A stretch of 64,000 bases of DNA, from the NCBI RefSeq assembly GCF_900110885.1, contig NZ_FOFJ01000002.1:154849-218848 (forward strand). Direction: 5' to 3'. The notes under the pieces are model-generated. The model did not search any database. It was not told where the DNA came from and saw only the letters and a list, made by a program, of their open reading frames with translations. Origin of the DNA: Azotobacter beijerinckii. GTDB lineage: Bacteria; Pseudomonadota; Gammaproteobacteria; Pseudomonadales; Pseudomonadaceae. The translations under genes and the position numbers were made by a program. Below, piece by piece: positions 53,797 to 62,436 of the stretch (the first letter of the stretch is position 1; each line of letters begins with the position of its first letter).

Positions 53797-54833
53797 TGGC
53801 CGCCGTCTGCATCCTCGGCGCCGGCCTGGTCAGCGCGGTCGGCCTCGACGCGCCGTCCAGCTGCGCGGCGATCCGCGGCGCCCTCGACAACTTCCGGGAA
53901 ACCCGCTTCATCGACCAGGGCGGCGAATGGCTGATCGCCGCCAGCGTGCCGCTGGAGCAGCCCTGGCGCGGCCGCAGCAAGCTGGTCCGGATGGCCGCGC
54001 GGGCCATCGGCGAGGCGCTGCGCAGCGTCCCCGGCAGCGATCCGCCGGCCATTCCGCTGCTGCTCGGACTGGCCGAAAGCGAGCGTCCCGGCCGTCTCGC
54101 GGGTCTCGACGCCAGCCTGTTGCACGCTATCGAACGCGCGCTGGGGCTGCGTTTCCATCCCGACTCCGCGGTCATCCCCCGCGGCCGGGTCAGCGGCGCC
54201 GTCGCCCTGCTCAACGCCCGCGCGCTGATCCGCCGGGGCGCTCATCGCCGGGTGCTGATCGCCGGGGTCGACTCCTTGCTCTGCGGGCCGACGCTGGCGG
54301 CCTTCGAAGCGCGCGAGCGCCTGCTCACCAGCCTGAATTCCAACGGTTTCATCCCCGGCGAAGGCGCCGCCGCGGTGCTGGTCGGCGCCCCGCCGGCCGG
54401 CGAGGAGCCGCAACTGGCCTGCCTCGGCCTGGGCTTTGGCGTCGAACCGGCGACGGTGGAGAGCGAGGACCGCCCGCTGCGCGCCGAGGGTCTGACCAAC
54501 GCCCTGCGCGCCGCCCTGGCCGAGGCCGGTGTCGGCCTGGAACGGCTGGACTACCGGCTGACCGATATTTCCGGCGAGCAGTACTACTTCAAGGAAGCCG
54601 CGCTGGCCCTGAGCCGCACCCTGCGGGTGCGCAAGGAGCAGTTCCCCCTCCGGCACCCGGCCGACTGCATCGGCGAATGCGGCGCCGCCATCGGCCCGGC
54701 CCTCTTCGCCGTGGCCCTGGCCGCCTGCCGCAAGGGCTACGGCGACGGCCCGAACATCCTCTGCCACCTCGGCAACGACGCCGGCCAGCGCGCCGTGGCC
54801 CTGCTCGGCTACCAGATCCCGAGGGCCGCCTGA
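53796..54833 (+). CDS. Ketosynthase-like (thiolase-fold) protein of the T6SS effector island, catalytic Cys missing
   Basis: 345 residues. Recognisable beta-ketoacyl-synthase features: an N-terminal VCILGAGLVSAVG strand, GRVSGAVALLNARALIRRGAHRRVLIAGVDSLL (nucleophile elbow region), LNSNGFIPGEGAAAVLVG, and RHPADCIGECGAAIGPAL near the end (H287). Where active KAS enzymes have the nucleophilic Cys (as in ACATG), this protein has R131 (GRVSG), so condensation activity is unlikely. Such genes are recurrent neighbours of DUF2169/DUF4150 in T6SS loci; their role is unknown. The gene is coupled on both sides by TGATG overlaps. Confidence 0.8.
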   Translation: MAAVCILGAGLVSAVGLDAPSSCAAIRGALDNFRETRFIDQGGEWLIAASVPLEQPWRGRSKLVRMAARAIGEALRSVPGSDPPAIPLLLGLAESERPGRLAGLDASLLHAIERALGLRFHPDSAVIPRGRVSGAVALLNARALIRRGAHRRVLIAGVDSLLCGPTLAAFEARERLLTSLNSNGFIPGEGAAAVLVGAPPAGEEPQLACLGLGFGVEPATVESEDRPLRAEGLTNALRAALAEAGVGLERLDYRLTDISGEQYYFKEAALALSRTLRVRKEQFPLRHPADCIGECGAAIGPALFAVALAACRKGYGDGPNILCHLGNDAGQRAVALLGYQIPRAA

Positions 54834-55933
54834 TGGCCAACGAGGTCTATGCCAACGGCCGGGAGGTTTCCTGCAAGAGGGCCGAGGGCAAATCCGTCGC
54901 CTGCTTCCCCGACGTCTGCTTCACCCCCGGCCCCAGCCCGTCCGGCGTGCCTGTCCCCTACCCCAACACCGGCCTGGCCACCGACACCACCCACGGCACC
55001 CGGACGGTGAGGATCAGCGGCCAGGAGGCGATGCTCAAGGACAAGAGCTACTTCAAGACCAGCTACGGCGACGAGGCCGGCTGCGCACCCAAGAGAGGCG
55101 TCGTCACCGGCGCGGTCAAGGGCAAGGTGTACTTCACCTCCTGGTCGATGGACGTGAAGTTCGAGGGCGAGAACGTGGTGCGGCATCTGGATTTGACAAC
55201 ACACAACCATGCGTCGCAGCCGGGGAATACAGCGCCTTGGCCTTATCTGGATCAAATGGCCATAGATGCAGGTGGCGGCCCCTGCAAAAAAGATATATTG
55301 AAAGAAAAAACAGCCTGTACAGATTATAAACCTTATGGGAATAAAAATGTCTGCAGAGATGCAGTCTTAAGAGACAGAGTCCCTAAAACAGCAACAGGCG
55401 CACAAAGCGCTGCCGAGAGGGCAAGCGCCAATAAATGCCTGGCAGCCAGACGCTGCCAATTAGTCCCCTTCTCCCCCAAAGATAAGAAAGGTATCAAAGG
55501 ATGCTGTCCCGCTCAAACACCAGATCACCTTATCCCAAAGAGCTCTTTCTATAAAGGATCCGTAAAGGGAGGGGCACGTCTGCAAGGGTGGAAAAAATAC
55601 TCTTCAAGAAAAGCCCCCTGCATATGTGCGGAAGGTGGAAATAATACTAACGGCAGTCATGGCTTGAGGCATTCTGCCCATGCCTCCCTCTCCAAAGTAG
55701 AGCCGGGAGACATTAACACCCTTGAAAATGAAGCCTCTTTAGCTGCCGAGAGCGCAACACTCACTTTCCCCGAGTCGAAATGCAACAAAAGATGCATCGA
55801 GGCTCAACTCATGAACGGACACATGAAGATGACCAGAGCCCAGGCACCTAAAGTAAAATACTCGCCAAGCGGATCAAAATTGACCTCAGCAGAAATAAAA
55901 AAACTCCGCGCCAAAAAAAGAAAGGTCGGCTAA
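54833..55933 (+). CDS. PAAR-like (DUF4150) T6SS effector with HNH/GHH-like nuclease tip
   Basis: 366 residues. Residues 1-120 are a DUF4150 PAAR-like domain (ANGREVSCKRAEGKSVACFPDVCFTPGP, PYPNTGL, SYFKTSYGDEAGC) that caps the VgrG spike. The C-terminal part has a Cys- and His-rich nuclease-like pattern: CCPAQTPDHLIPKSSFY (C224, C225, H232) and APCICAEG followed by GSHGLRHSAHA (C263, C265, H276, H280, H283). This layout resembles the GHH2/SHH type HNH-endonuclease VII toxins. Base composition drops sharply near 55190, exactly between the two domains. The AT-rich gene next downstream is the likely immunity gene. DNase activity is inferred. Confidence 0.85.
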   Translation: MANEVYANGREVSCKRAEGKSVACFPDVCFTPGPSPSGVPVPYPNTGLATDTTHGTRTVRISGQEAMLKDKSYFKTSYGDEAGCAPKRGVVTGAVKGKVYFTSWSMDVKFEGENVVRHLDLTTHNHASQPGNTAPWPYLDQMAIDAGGGPCKKDILKEKTACTDYKPYGNKNVCRDAVLRDRVPKTATGAQSAAERASANKCLAARRCQLVPFSPKDKKGIKGCCPAQTPDHLIPKSSFYKGSVKGGARLQGWKKYSSRKAPCICAEGGNNTNGSHGLRHSAHASLSKVEPGDINTLENEASLAAESATLTFPESKCNKRCIEAQLMNGHMKMTRAQAPKVKYSPSGSKLTSAEIKKLRAKKRKVG

Positions 55934-55972
55934 TTCATTTTCACGTCACTTACAGATAGCCAGGAAGACCCA

Positions 55973-56857
55973 ATGAGCACAGAATGGTTCGAGGACTACA
56001 CAATTAGTGCCATAGCACCCTATGACTCCAAACATGCATTCTTCCTAATGAAAGATCGCGACCTCGAGGAAAGTGAAATCCAGCATTCAGTCTTTATTGA
56101 ATATAACTCCGGGGGATGGCGAGAAATAGACACGACCAACTGGGAGTGCGCTGGGATATGCATCCAAGATTCGCCAAAAGTCGAAATGCTCGCAATAGGA
56201 GCGAATGGCGAAATAGCATTTGCCCCACTAGGCGGGACAATATCTGAATCCCAAATTGAACCAACTCCATTTCTGCTTCGCACCGCATCCAAGATCGAAA
56301 ACAAAATATTCGCCTGCGGAATGAGACGTGAAGTTTACCGCCAGTCAATAAATGGGAAATGGCAACAGATATTCACCTCGCCGACCAAGAAAGGCGAACT
56401 TTCTGGATTTGAGGCACTTGCTGGATTTACGGAAGAAAATCTTTACACTGCAGGATGGCATGGTGAAATCTGGCACTTCAACGGCGCTCTGTGGCGGCAA
56501 ATCGATAGCCCGACCAATCAAATACTAACAGGAGCAACCTGCAGTACCCATGGAGAGGTTTATATATGCGGCCGCAACGGAACACTATTAAAGGGGCACG
56601 GCGACATCTGGAAAAATATTGAACCAGAACCATTTAACGATGACTTTTGGAGCATTACCGAGCACCAAGGATCTATATATGCATCAACCATGAGCGAAGT
56701 ATATATACTCAAAGATGACAACCTGACCCCTATTAACTGGGGAGTTCAAAGACCTACAACATGCTATCGGTTGGTGGTCGGCGGAGGATCTCTTTGGTCG
56801 GTCGGAGCGAATGATGCGTGGGTCAATAACGGAACAAACTGGATCAAAGTCCTCTAG
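55973..56857 (+). CDS. Putative immunity protein, beta-propeller-like
   Basis: 294 residues, AT-rich coding sequence unlike the neighbours. It is built of repeating beta segments ending in tryptophan-rich turns: GGWREIDT, NGKWQQIF, AGWHGEIWHFNGALWRQIDS, ICGRNGTLLKGHGDIWKNIE, SVGANDAWVNNGTNWIKVL. This is the pattern of a small Kelch/WD-like propeller. No signal peptide, so it is cytoplasmic, where it could neutralise the nuclease. It directly follows the effector gene (39-bp gap), on the same strand, in the same foreign-looking segment. Immunity function is inferred from position. Confidence 0.65.
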   Translation: MSTEWFEDYTISAIAPYDSKHAFFLMKDRDLEESEIQHSVFIEYNSGGWREIDTTNWECAGICIQDSPKVEMLAIGANGEIAFAPLGGTISESQIEPTPFLLRTASKIENKIFACGMRREVYRQSINGKWQQIFTSPTKKGELSGFEALAGFTEENLYTAGWHGEIWHFNGALWRQIDSPTNQILTGATCSTHGEVYICGRNGTLLKGHGDIWKNIEPEPFNDDFWSITEHQGSIYASTMSEVYILKDDNLTPINWGVQRPTTCYRLVVGGGSLWSVGANDAWVNNGTNWIKVL

Positions 56858-56866
56858 CCATGATCG

Positions 56867-58132
56867 ATGAGCATGCGCCATATATCTGAAGGTCCCTCTT
56901 TAGTTGTCTATCAACACGCCGAAGAAGCCGGCTTCCTCGCCGAGCTGCGCGCCCAGGCCGTGCGCGCGCCCCACTACGACCTGGACGACCTGCGCACCCT
57001 CGACGAACGCCTCGAAGCCCACCTCGACGGCCTGCGGATCGCCGGCCGGGCCGGGCTGGACCTGCTGCTGCGCCAGCTCGGCGCGCAGGCCAGCGGCGAA
57101 GTCTTCGCCGCCACCGTGCTGGCCTGCGAGTCGGGCGATGCCGCCGTGCTCGCCAGGATCGCCGAGCAGTTGCGCGCCTTCCCGGAAACCGGGCGCGGTT
57201 TCGCCGCCGCCCTCGGCTGGCTGGACTGGACCTCGGTGGAGCCCTGGGTCGAGCGCCTGCTGGCGGCGCCGGAGCCGCTGTTTCGCCGCCTGGGCCTCGA
57301 GGCCTGCGGCAGGCACCGCATCGATCCGGGACCGGCCCTGCCGGCCGGCCTGGCCCATGCCGAGCCGGGCGTGGTGGCGCGCGCCGCGCGCAGCGCCGGG
57401 GAGCTGCGCCGGCGCGACCTGATGGCGGAGATCCGCGCCCATCGGCGGCATGCCGACGAGGCCGTGCGCTTCTGGGCCAACTGGGCCACCGCGCAGATGG
57501 GCGACGAAGAGGCCCTGGAGCCCTTGCGCCGCTTCGCCGGGCAGGCGGGCGAATTCCAGTGGCGCGCGCTGTCCGTGCTGGTCGGCTGGCAGGACCACGC
57601 CTTCAGCGTCGCCTGGCTGCGCGCCCTGGCGCATAACCCCGCCCAGCGGCGCCCGGTGATCCTCGGCGCGGGGCTGCTGGGCGATCCGCTCGCCGTGCCC
57701 TGGCTGATCCGGCAGATGCACGAATTACCCCTGGCGCGGATCGCCGGCGAAGCCTTCAGCCTGATCGCCGGCGCCGACCTCGCCCTGCTCGATCTCGAAC
57801 GGAGCGAGATCCCGGATTTCGACGCCGGCCCCACCGACGACCCCCGCGACCCGCGGGTCGCCATGGACCCCGACGAAGACCTGCCCTGGCCCGATCCCGC
57901 GCGGATCGCCGCCTGGTGGCAGGCCAACGGGGCGAGCCTCGAAACCGGCCGGCGCCATCTGCTCGGCAGACCGCTCGACGAGGCGCAGTGCCGGCAGGTC
58001 CTGTGCCGCGGCCGGCAGCGCCAGCGCAACGCGGCCGCCGTCGCCCTCGCGCGCCTGCGGCCGGGCGAGCCGCTGTTCCCCACCGACGCCCCGACCAAAC
58101 GGCAGCAGGTCCTGCTCGACGCGCACGGCTGA
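56867..58132 (+). CDS. TIGR02270-family HEAT-repeat protein of T6SS loci
   Basis: 421 residues. The stretch QHAEEAGFLAELRAQAVRAPHYDLDDLRTLDERLEAHLDGLRIAG is the TIGR02270 signature, and the remainder is HEAT-like helical repeats (GRRPVILGAGLLGDPLAVPWLIRQM). Such proteins are frequent near DUF2169/DUF4150/VgrG genes; their function is not established. The first ~15 codons are AT-rich and read like the upstream cassette, whereas the rest is GC-rich, so the cassette border falls near 56925. Two close ATGs (56867, 56873) are possible starts. Confidence 0.82.
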   Translation: MSMRHISEGPSLVVYQHAEEAGFLAELRAQAVRAPHYDLDDLRTLDERLEAHLDGLRIAGRAGLDLLLRQLGAQASGEVFAATVLACESGDAAVLARIAEQLRAFPETGRGFAAALGWLDWTSVEPWVERLLAAPEPLFRRLGLEACGRHRIDPGPALPAGLAHAEPGVVARAARSAGELRRRDLMAEIRAHRRHADEAVRFWANWATAQMGDEEALEPLRRFAGQAGEFQWRALSVLVGWQDHAFSVAWLRALAHNPAQRRPVILGAGLLGDPLAVPWLIRQMHELPLARIAGEAFSLIAGADLALLDLERSEIPDFDAGPTDDPRDPRVAMDPDEDLPWPDPARIAAWWQANGASLETGRRHLLGRPLDEAQCRQVLCRGRQRQRNAAAVALARLRPGEPLFPTDAPTKRQQVLLDAHG

Positions 58133-58155
58133 AAGCGGCCGCCATCGATTCGTGC

Positions 58156-58184
58156 TTGACGGCGAGTCGTTCTTGAGGTTTCAT
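58156..58184 (+). promoter_or_regulatory. Possible ptxS promoter overlapping its operator
   Basis: TTGACG (58156-58161) and TTTCAT (58179-58184) are 17 bp apart; the -10 side touches the palindrome at 58184-58197, as expected for an autorepressed promoter. Confidence 0.4.
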
Positions 58185-58197
58185 GAAACCGGTTTCA
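58184..58197. promoter_or_regulatory. PtxS operator upstream of ptxS
   Basis: Perfect 14-bp palindrome TGAAACCGGTTTCA, the binding site described for Pseudomonas PtxS, 47 bp upstream of the ptxS start. It is consistent with autoregulation. Confidence 0.88.
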
Positions 58198-58244
58198 AGC
58201 AAACGAAACCGAATCGAACAACAAGAAAACGAGGTGCCTGGTCC

Positions 58245-59267
58245 GTGAACGGTCCGTCCCTGCCCGCCCGCAGCCGCGTCACCATCAGCCAAGTGGCCGA
58301 GGCCGCCGGCGTCTCCAAGGCCAGCGTGTCGCGCTACATCGGCGGCGACCGCCAGTTGCTCGCCGACGCCACCGCCCTGCGCATCGAGCAGGCCATCGAG
58401 CGCCTCGACTACCGCCCGAACCAGATGGCCCGCGGCCTGAAGCGCGGCCGTACGCGCCTGATCGGCATGCTCCTCGCCGACATCCTCAACCCCTATTCCG
58501 TGGCCGTGATGCATGGCGTGGAAACCGCCTGCCGCCAGCACGGCTACAGCCTGGTGGTGTGCAACACCGACCGCGACACCGAACAGGAAATCCACCACCT
58601 GGCGGCCCTGCGCTCCTACAACGTCGAGGGCCTGATCGTGAACACCCTCGGCCACCACGCCGGCGAGCTGCAGTCCCTGCACAGCGAACTGCCGATGGTG
58701 CTGGTCGACCGCAAGGTCGAGGCGCTGGAGGTCGACCTGGTCGGGCTGGACAACCGCGACGCGGTGCGCCAGGCCCTCGATCATCTGCAGCAGCGCGGCT
58801 ACCGCGACCTGCTGCTGGTCAGCGAGCCGCTGGACGGCACCAGCTCGCGCCAGGAGCGCGTCGAGGCCTTCAAGGCCGAGATCGCCCGGCGCCCCCTGCT
58901 CAAGGGCCAGGCGCTGCAGACCGGCGACGCCTTCGGCGCTGCCCTGCGGGACTTCCTCGCCGCCCCCGGCCCCGGCCCCAAGGCGCTGTTCGCCGCCAAC
59001 GGCGTGGCGGCCCTGGCCGCCACCCGGCAGCTACGCGAACTCGGCTGCCGGCTGTTCGAGGAGATCGGCCTGATCGCCCTCGACGACCTCGACTGGTACC
59101 CCCTGGTGGGCAGCGGCATCACCGCCCTCGCCCAGCCGACCGAGCGCATCGGCACGGCCGCCCTCGAGTGTCTGCTCGGGCGCCTGCAGGGCGACCGGGA
59201 GCCGCCCCGCCAGGTCGATTTCAAGGCCCGACTGATCGTCCGAGGTTCCACCCACCCCCGCGGCTGA
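58245..59267 (+). CDS. ptxS: LacI-family 2-ketogluconate-responsive regulator PtxS
   Basis: 340 residues from the GTG at 58245 (GAGG ten bases upstream), equal in length to Pseudomonas PtxS. The HTH is at about 15-35 (VTISQVAEAAGVSKASVSRYIGG), with the hinge helix NQMARGLKRGRTRLIGM, and a periplasmic-binding-protein-like effector domain to the end. PtxS represses kgu and ptxS transcription until it binds 2-ketogluconate. Both expected operators are present, before this gene and before kguE. Confidence 0.92.
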   Translation: MNGPSLPARSRVTISQVAEAAGVSKASVSRYIGGDRQLLADATALRIEQAIERLDYRPNQMARGLKRGRTRLIGMLLADILNPYSVAVMHGVETACRQHGYSLVVCNTDRDTEQEIHHLAALRSYNVEGLIVNTLGHHAGELQSLHSELPMVLVDRKVEALEVDLVGLDNRDAVRQALDHLQQRGYRDLLLVSEPLDGTSSRQERVEAFKAEIARRPLLKGQALQTGDAFGAALRDFLAAPGPGPKALFAANGVAALAATRQLRELGCRLFEEIGLIALDDLDWYPLVGSGITALAQPTERIGTAALECLLGRLQGDREPPRQVDFKARLIVRGSTHPRG

Positions 59268-59308
59268 CAGCTCGCCGGCAGGCTGTCGGCGGGTCGTTCG
59301 GTCAAAAA

Positions 59309-59322
59309 TGAAACCGGTTTCA
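59309..59322. promoter_or_regulatory. PtxS operator upstream of kguE
   Basis: A second perfect TGAAACCGGTTTCA, identical to the one before ptxS, 14 bp upstream of the kguE start codon. It would place kguEKTD under PtxS repression. Confidence 0.88.
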
Positions 59323-59336
59323 GAGGAATAACGATA

Positions 59337-60119
59337 ATGCCCCTCTACCCCGTCTCCGTGAGTCTTTCCAGCTATGGCGCCAGCCAGGTGCGCGAGCGCG
59401 GCCAGGCCAGCTTCCTGCCGCTGCTGGCCCTGGCCGGCGCGGTCCGCGCCGAACTGCGCGAGGAGCTGTTCGCCGCCCCGCCGGACCCGCAGGCCCTGGC
59501 CGGCGCGGTCCGCGAGCTGGGACTCGACTGCCTGTATTCCGCGCCGCTCGAGCTGTGGACCGAAGAGGGCCGGCTCGCCGATGCCCTCGCACCGACCCTG
59601 GCGCTCGCCGGCGCCTGCGGCGCGCGCTGGCTGAAGGTCTCCCTCGGCCATTACCGCGCCGGCAACGATCTGTCCGAGCTGGCGCTGCAGCTGGCCGGCG
59701 AGCCCGTGCAGTTGCTGGTGGAGAACGACCAGACCGTCCAGGGCGGGCGCATCGAGGCGCTGCAGGCGTTCTTCGCCGCCGCCGAGGCTCGGGCTCTCGA
59801 CATCGGCATGACCTTCGACATCGGCAACTGGCTCTGGCAGGAACAGCCGGTCGACGAGGCCGCCCGCCGTCTCGGCCGCTACGTGCGCTACGTGCACTGC
59901 AAGGCGGTCGGGCGCAACGCCGACGGCAAGCGGGTGGCGCTCCCCCCCGAGCCCGTCGACCTGCAGCACTGGCAGCGCCTGCTGCGCGAGTTCCCCCCGG
60001 GCGTCCCCCGCGCCATCGAGTTTCCCCTGCAGGGCGAGGACCTGCTGGCGGTCACGCAACAGCACATCGAGGCCCTCGCCCGCCTCGGCCAGCCCCAGGA
60101 GGAGCACAGCCATGCCTGA
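59337..60119 (+). CDS. kguE: KguE, xylose-isomerase-like TIM-barrel protein
   Basis: 260 residues with AGAGGAAT upstream. It is an AP-endonuclease-2/xylose-isomerase-like barrel: [16 protein letters not shown] (metal-ligand Glu), [19 protein letters not shown], and AIEFPLQG near the end. It is the first gene of the 2-ketogluconate operon; it is named an epimerase in Pseudomonas, but its exact reaction is not well defined. It overlaps kguK by eight bases. Confidence 0.88.
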   Translation: MPLYPVSVSLSSYGASQVRERGQASFLPLLALAGAVRAELREELFAAPPDPQALAGAVRELGLDCLYSAPLELWTEEGRLADALAPTLALAGACGARWLKVSLGHYRAGNDLSELALQLAGEPVQLLVENDQTVQGGRIEALQAFFAAAEARALDIGMTFDIGNWLWQEQPVDEAARRLGRYVRYVHCKAVGRNADGKRVALPPEPVDLQHWQRLLREFPPGVPRAIEFPLQGEDLLAVTQQHIEALARLGQPQEEHSHA

Positions 60120-61062
60120 TCTCGACATTCTCTGTTTCGGCGAAACCATGGCCATGTTCGTCGCCGAGGAAAGCGGCGACCTGGCCCGGGTGGAGCACTT
60201 CGGCAAGCGCATCGCCGGCGCCGACAGCAACGTGGCCATCGGCCTCTCCCGGCTGGGCTTCAAGGTCGCCTGGCTGAGCCGGGTCGGCGACGACTCCCTC
60301 GGCCGCTTCGTGCTCGACAGCCTGACCCGCGAAGGCCTCGACTGCCGCCACGTGCAGGTCGACCCGGCGCATCCCACCGGCTTCCAGATGAAGTCCCGGG
60401 AAACCGACGGCAGCGACCCGAAGGTCGAGTATTTCCGCCGCGGCTCGGCGGCCAGCCACCTGTCGATCACCGACCTGGTGCCCGGCCTGCTCAAGGCCCG
60501 CCACCTGCACGCCACCGGCATTCCTCCGGCGCTCTCGGAGAGCTGCCGCGCGCTGTCCCGCGAGCTGATGGAATGCATGCGCAGCGCCGGGCGCACTCTG
60601 TCCTTCGACCCCAACCTGCGCCCGTCGCTGTGGCCGAGCCAGGCGCGGATGATCGCCGAGATCAACGATCTGGCAGCCCTCGCCCACTGGGTGCTGCCGG
60701 GCCTCGAGGAAGGCCGCCTGCTGACCGGCTACGACAGCCCCGCCGACATCGCCGCCTTCTACCTGGAGCGCGGCGCCGAGGCGGTGGTGATCAAGCTCGG
60801 TCCCGAAGGGGCCTATTACCGCACCGCCGAAGCCGAAGGGCGCATCAATGGCGTGCCGGTCGCCCAGGTGGTCGACACCGTCGGCGCCGGAGACGCCTTC
60901 GCCGTCGGGGTGGTCAGCGCCCTGCTCGAAGGGCGAAGCCTTCCGCAGGCGCTGAAGCGCGGCAACGCCCTCGGCAGCCGCGCCGTGCAACACATCGGCG
61001 ACATGGAAGGCCTGCCCCATCGCCACGAACTGCCGGAGGAGTCCCAACCCCAGAACGCCTGA
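60112..61062 (+). CDS. kguK: 2-ketogluconate kinase KguK (PfkB family)
   Basis: 316 residues. PfkB-type sugar kinase: N-terminal [13 protein letters not shown] and [14 protein letters not shown], middle [11 protein letters not shown], and the C-terminal ATP/active-site motif [13 protein letters not shown] with catalytic Asp. It phosphorylates 2-ketogluconate to 2-keto-6-phosphogluconate in the cytoplasm. It overlaps kguE and is 62 bp upstream of kguT. Confidence 0.93.
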   Translation: MPDLDILCFGETMAMFVAEESGDLARVEHFGKRIAGADSNVAIGLSRLGFKVAWLSRVGDDSLGRFVLDSLTREGLDCRHVQVDPAHPTGFQMKSRETDGSDPKVEYFRRGSAASHLSITDLVPGLLKARHLHATGIPPALSESCRALSRELMECMRSAGRTLSFDPNLRPSLWPSQARMIAEINDLAALAHWVLPGLEEGRLLTGYDSPADIAAFYLERGAEAVVIKLGPEGAYYRTAEAEGRINGVPVAQVVDTVGAGDAFAVGVVSALLEGRSLPQALKRGNALGSRAVQHIGDMEGLPHRHELPEESQPQNA

Positions 61063-61124
61063 CGAACGACCGCCGGCGCCGCCGGCACCTGCTAGCACAA
61101 AAACAAAAAGCCCAGGAGACATCC

Positions 61125-62423
61125 ATGCAAAACACTCGTCTCGCCAGCCGTCGCTGGTGGTATCTCATCCCGATCATCTTCATCACCTACAGCCTGGCCT
61201 ACCTGGACCGCGCCAACTACGGCTTCGCCGCCGCCTCGGGGATGGCCAAGGACCTGAACATCACCCCCGGCCTGTCCTCGCTGCTCGGCGCGCTGTTCTT
61301 TCTCGGCTACTTCTTCTTCCAGGTGCCCGGCGCGATCTATGCGCAGCGGCGCAGCGTGAAGAAGCTGATCTTCGTCAGCCTGATCCTCTGGGGCAGCCTG
61401 GCGACCCTCACCGGGATCATCCCCAACGTCTACCTGCTGATCGTCATCCGCTTCCTGCTCGGGGTGGTCGAGGCCGCGGTGATGCCGGCGATGCTGATCT
61501 ACCTCTGCCACTGGTTCACCCGTGCCGAACGCTCGCGGGCCAACACCTTCCTGATCCTCGGCAACCCGGTGACCATCCTCTGGATGTCGGTGGTCTCCGG
61601 CTACCTGGTCGAGCAGTTCGACTGGCGCTGGATGTTCATCATCGAGGGCCTGCCGGCGGTGCTCTGGGCCTTCGTCTGGTGGCGCCTGGCCGACGACCGC
61701 CCGTCCGAGGCCAACTGGCTCACCGAGCGGGAGAAAGACGACCTGCAGCAGGCGCTGGCCGCCGAGCAGCAGGGCCTGAAGCCGGTGAAGAACTACCGCG
61801 AGGCGTTCCGCTCGCCCAAGGTGATCCTGCTCTCGGTGCAGTACTTCTGCTGGAGCATCGGCGTCTACGGCCTGGTCCTCTGGCTGCCGTCGATCCTCAA
61901 GGACGCGGCCAACCTGGACATCGTCCAGGCCGGCTGGCTGTCGTCGCTGCCCTACCTGGCGGCGGTGATCGGCATGCTCGGGGTGTCCTGGGCCTCCGAC
62001 CGCTTCCAGCAGCGCAAGGCCTTCGTCTGGCCGCCGCTGCTGATCGCCTCGCTGGCCTTCTACGGTTCCTACGCCCTGGGCAGCGAGCACTTCTGGCTGT
62101 CCTACGCCCTGCTGGTGGTGGCCGGCGGCTGCATGTACGCCCCCTACGGGCCGTTCTTCGCCATCGTCCCCGAAGTGCTGCCGGTCAACGTCGCCGGCGG
62201 CGCCATGGCGCTGATCAACAGCATGGGCGCCCTGGGCTCGTTCGCCGGCTCCTGGCTGGTCGGCTACCTGAACAGCGCCACCGGCAACCCCGGCGCCTCC
62301 TTCCTGCTGATGAGCGGCGCGCTGCTGATCGCGGTGGTGCTGACCCTGCTGCTCAACCCCACCAACGGCGACCGCCCCGCACCGCTGTCCGGCCGCTCGC
62401 TGCAGCCGGCGACCAATCCCTGA
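61125..62423 (+). CDS. kguT: 2-ketogluconate transporter KguT (MFS)
   Basis: 432 residues from the ATG at 61125 (AGGAG upstream). Twelve hydrophobic helices of the anion:cation symporter branch of the MFS, with the loop-2/3 motif around GYFFFQVPGAIYAQRRSVKKLIF, DRANYGFAAASGM in helix 1, and WSIGVYGLVLWLPSIL after the central loop. It imports 2-ketogluconate across the inner membrane. It lies between kguK and kguD in the standard order. Confidence 0.92.
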   Translation: MQNTRLASRRWWYLIPIIFITYSLAYLDRANYGFAAASGMAKDLNITPGLSSLLGALFFLGYFFFQVPGAIYAQRRSVKKLIFVSLILWGSLATLTGIIPNVYLLIVIRFLLGVVEAAVMPAMLIYLCHWFTRAERSRANTFLILGNPVTILWMSVVSGYLVEQFDWRWMFIIEGLPAVLWAFVWWRLADDRPSEANWLTEREKDDLQQALAAEQQGLKPVKNYREAFRSPKVILLSVQYFCWSIGVYGLVLWLPSILKDAANLDIVQAGWLSSLPYLAAVIGMLGVSWASDRFQQRKAFVWPPLLIASLAFYGSYALGSEHFWLSYALLVVAGGCMYAPYGPFFAIVPEVLPVNVAGGAMALINSMGALGSFAGSWLVGYLNSATGNPGASFLLMSGALLIAVVLTLLLNPTNGDRPAPLSGRSLQPATNP

Positions 62424-62436
62424 GGAAGTACCGCAC

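Noticed and set aside
53796..54833. A functional fatty-acid or polyketide synthase gene
   Set aside because: The nucleophilic Cys is missing, there is no acyl carrier protein or other biosynthetic gene nearby, and the gene is embedded among T6SS effector genes.
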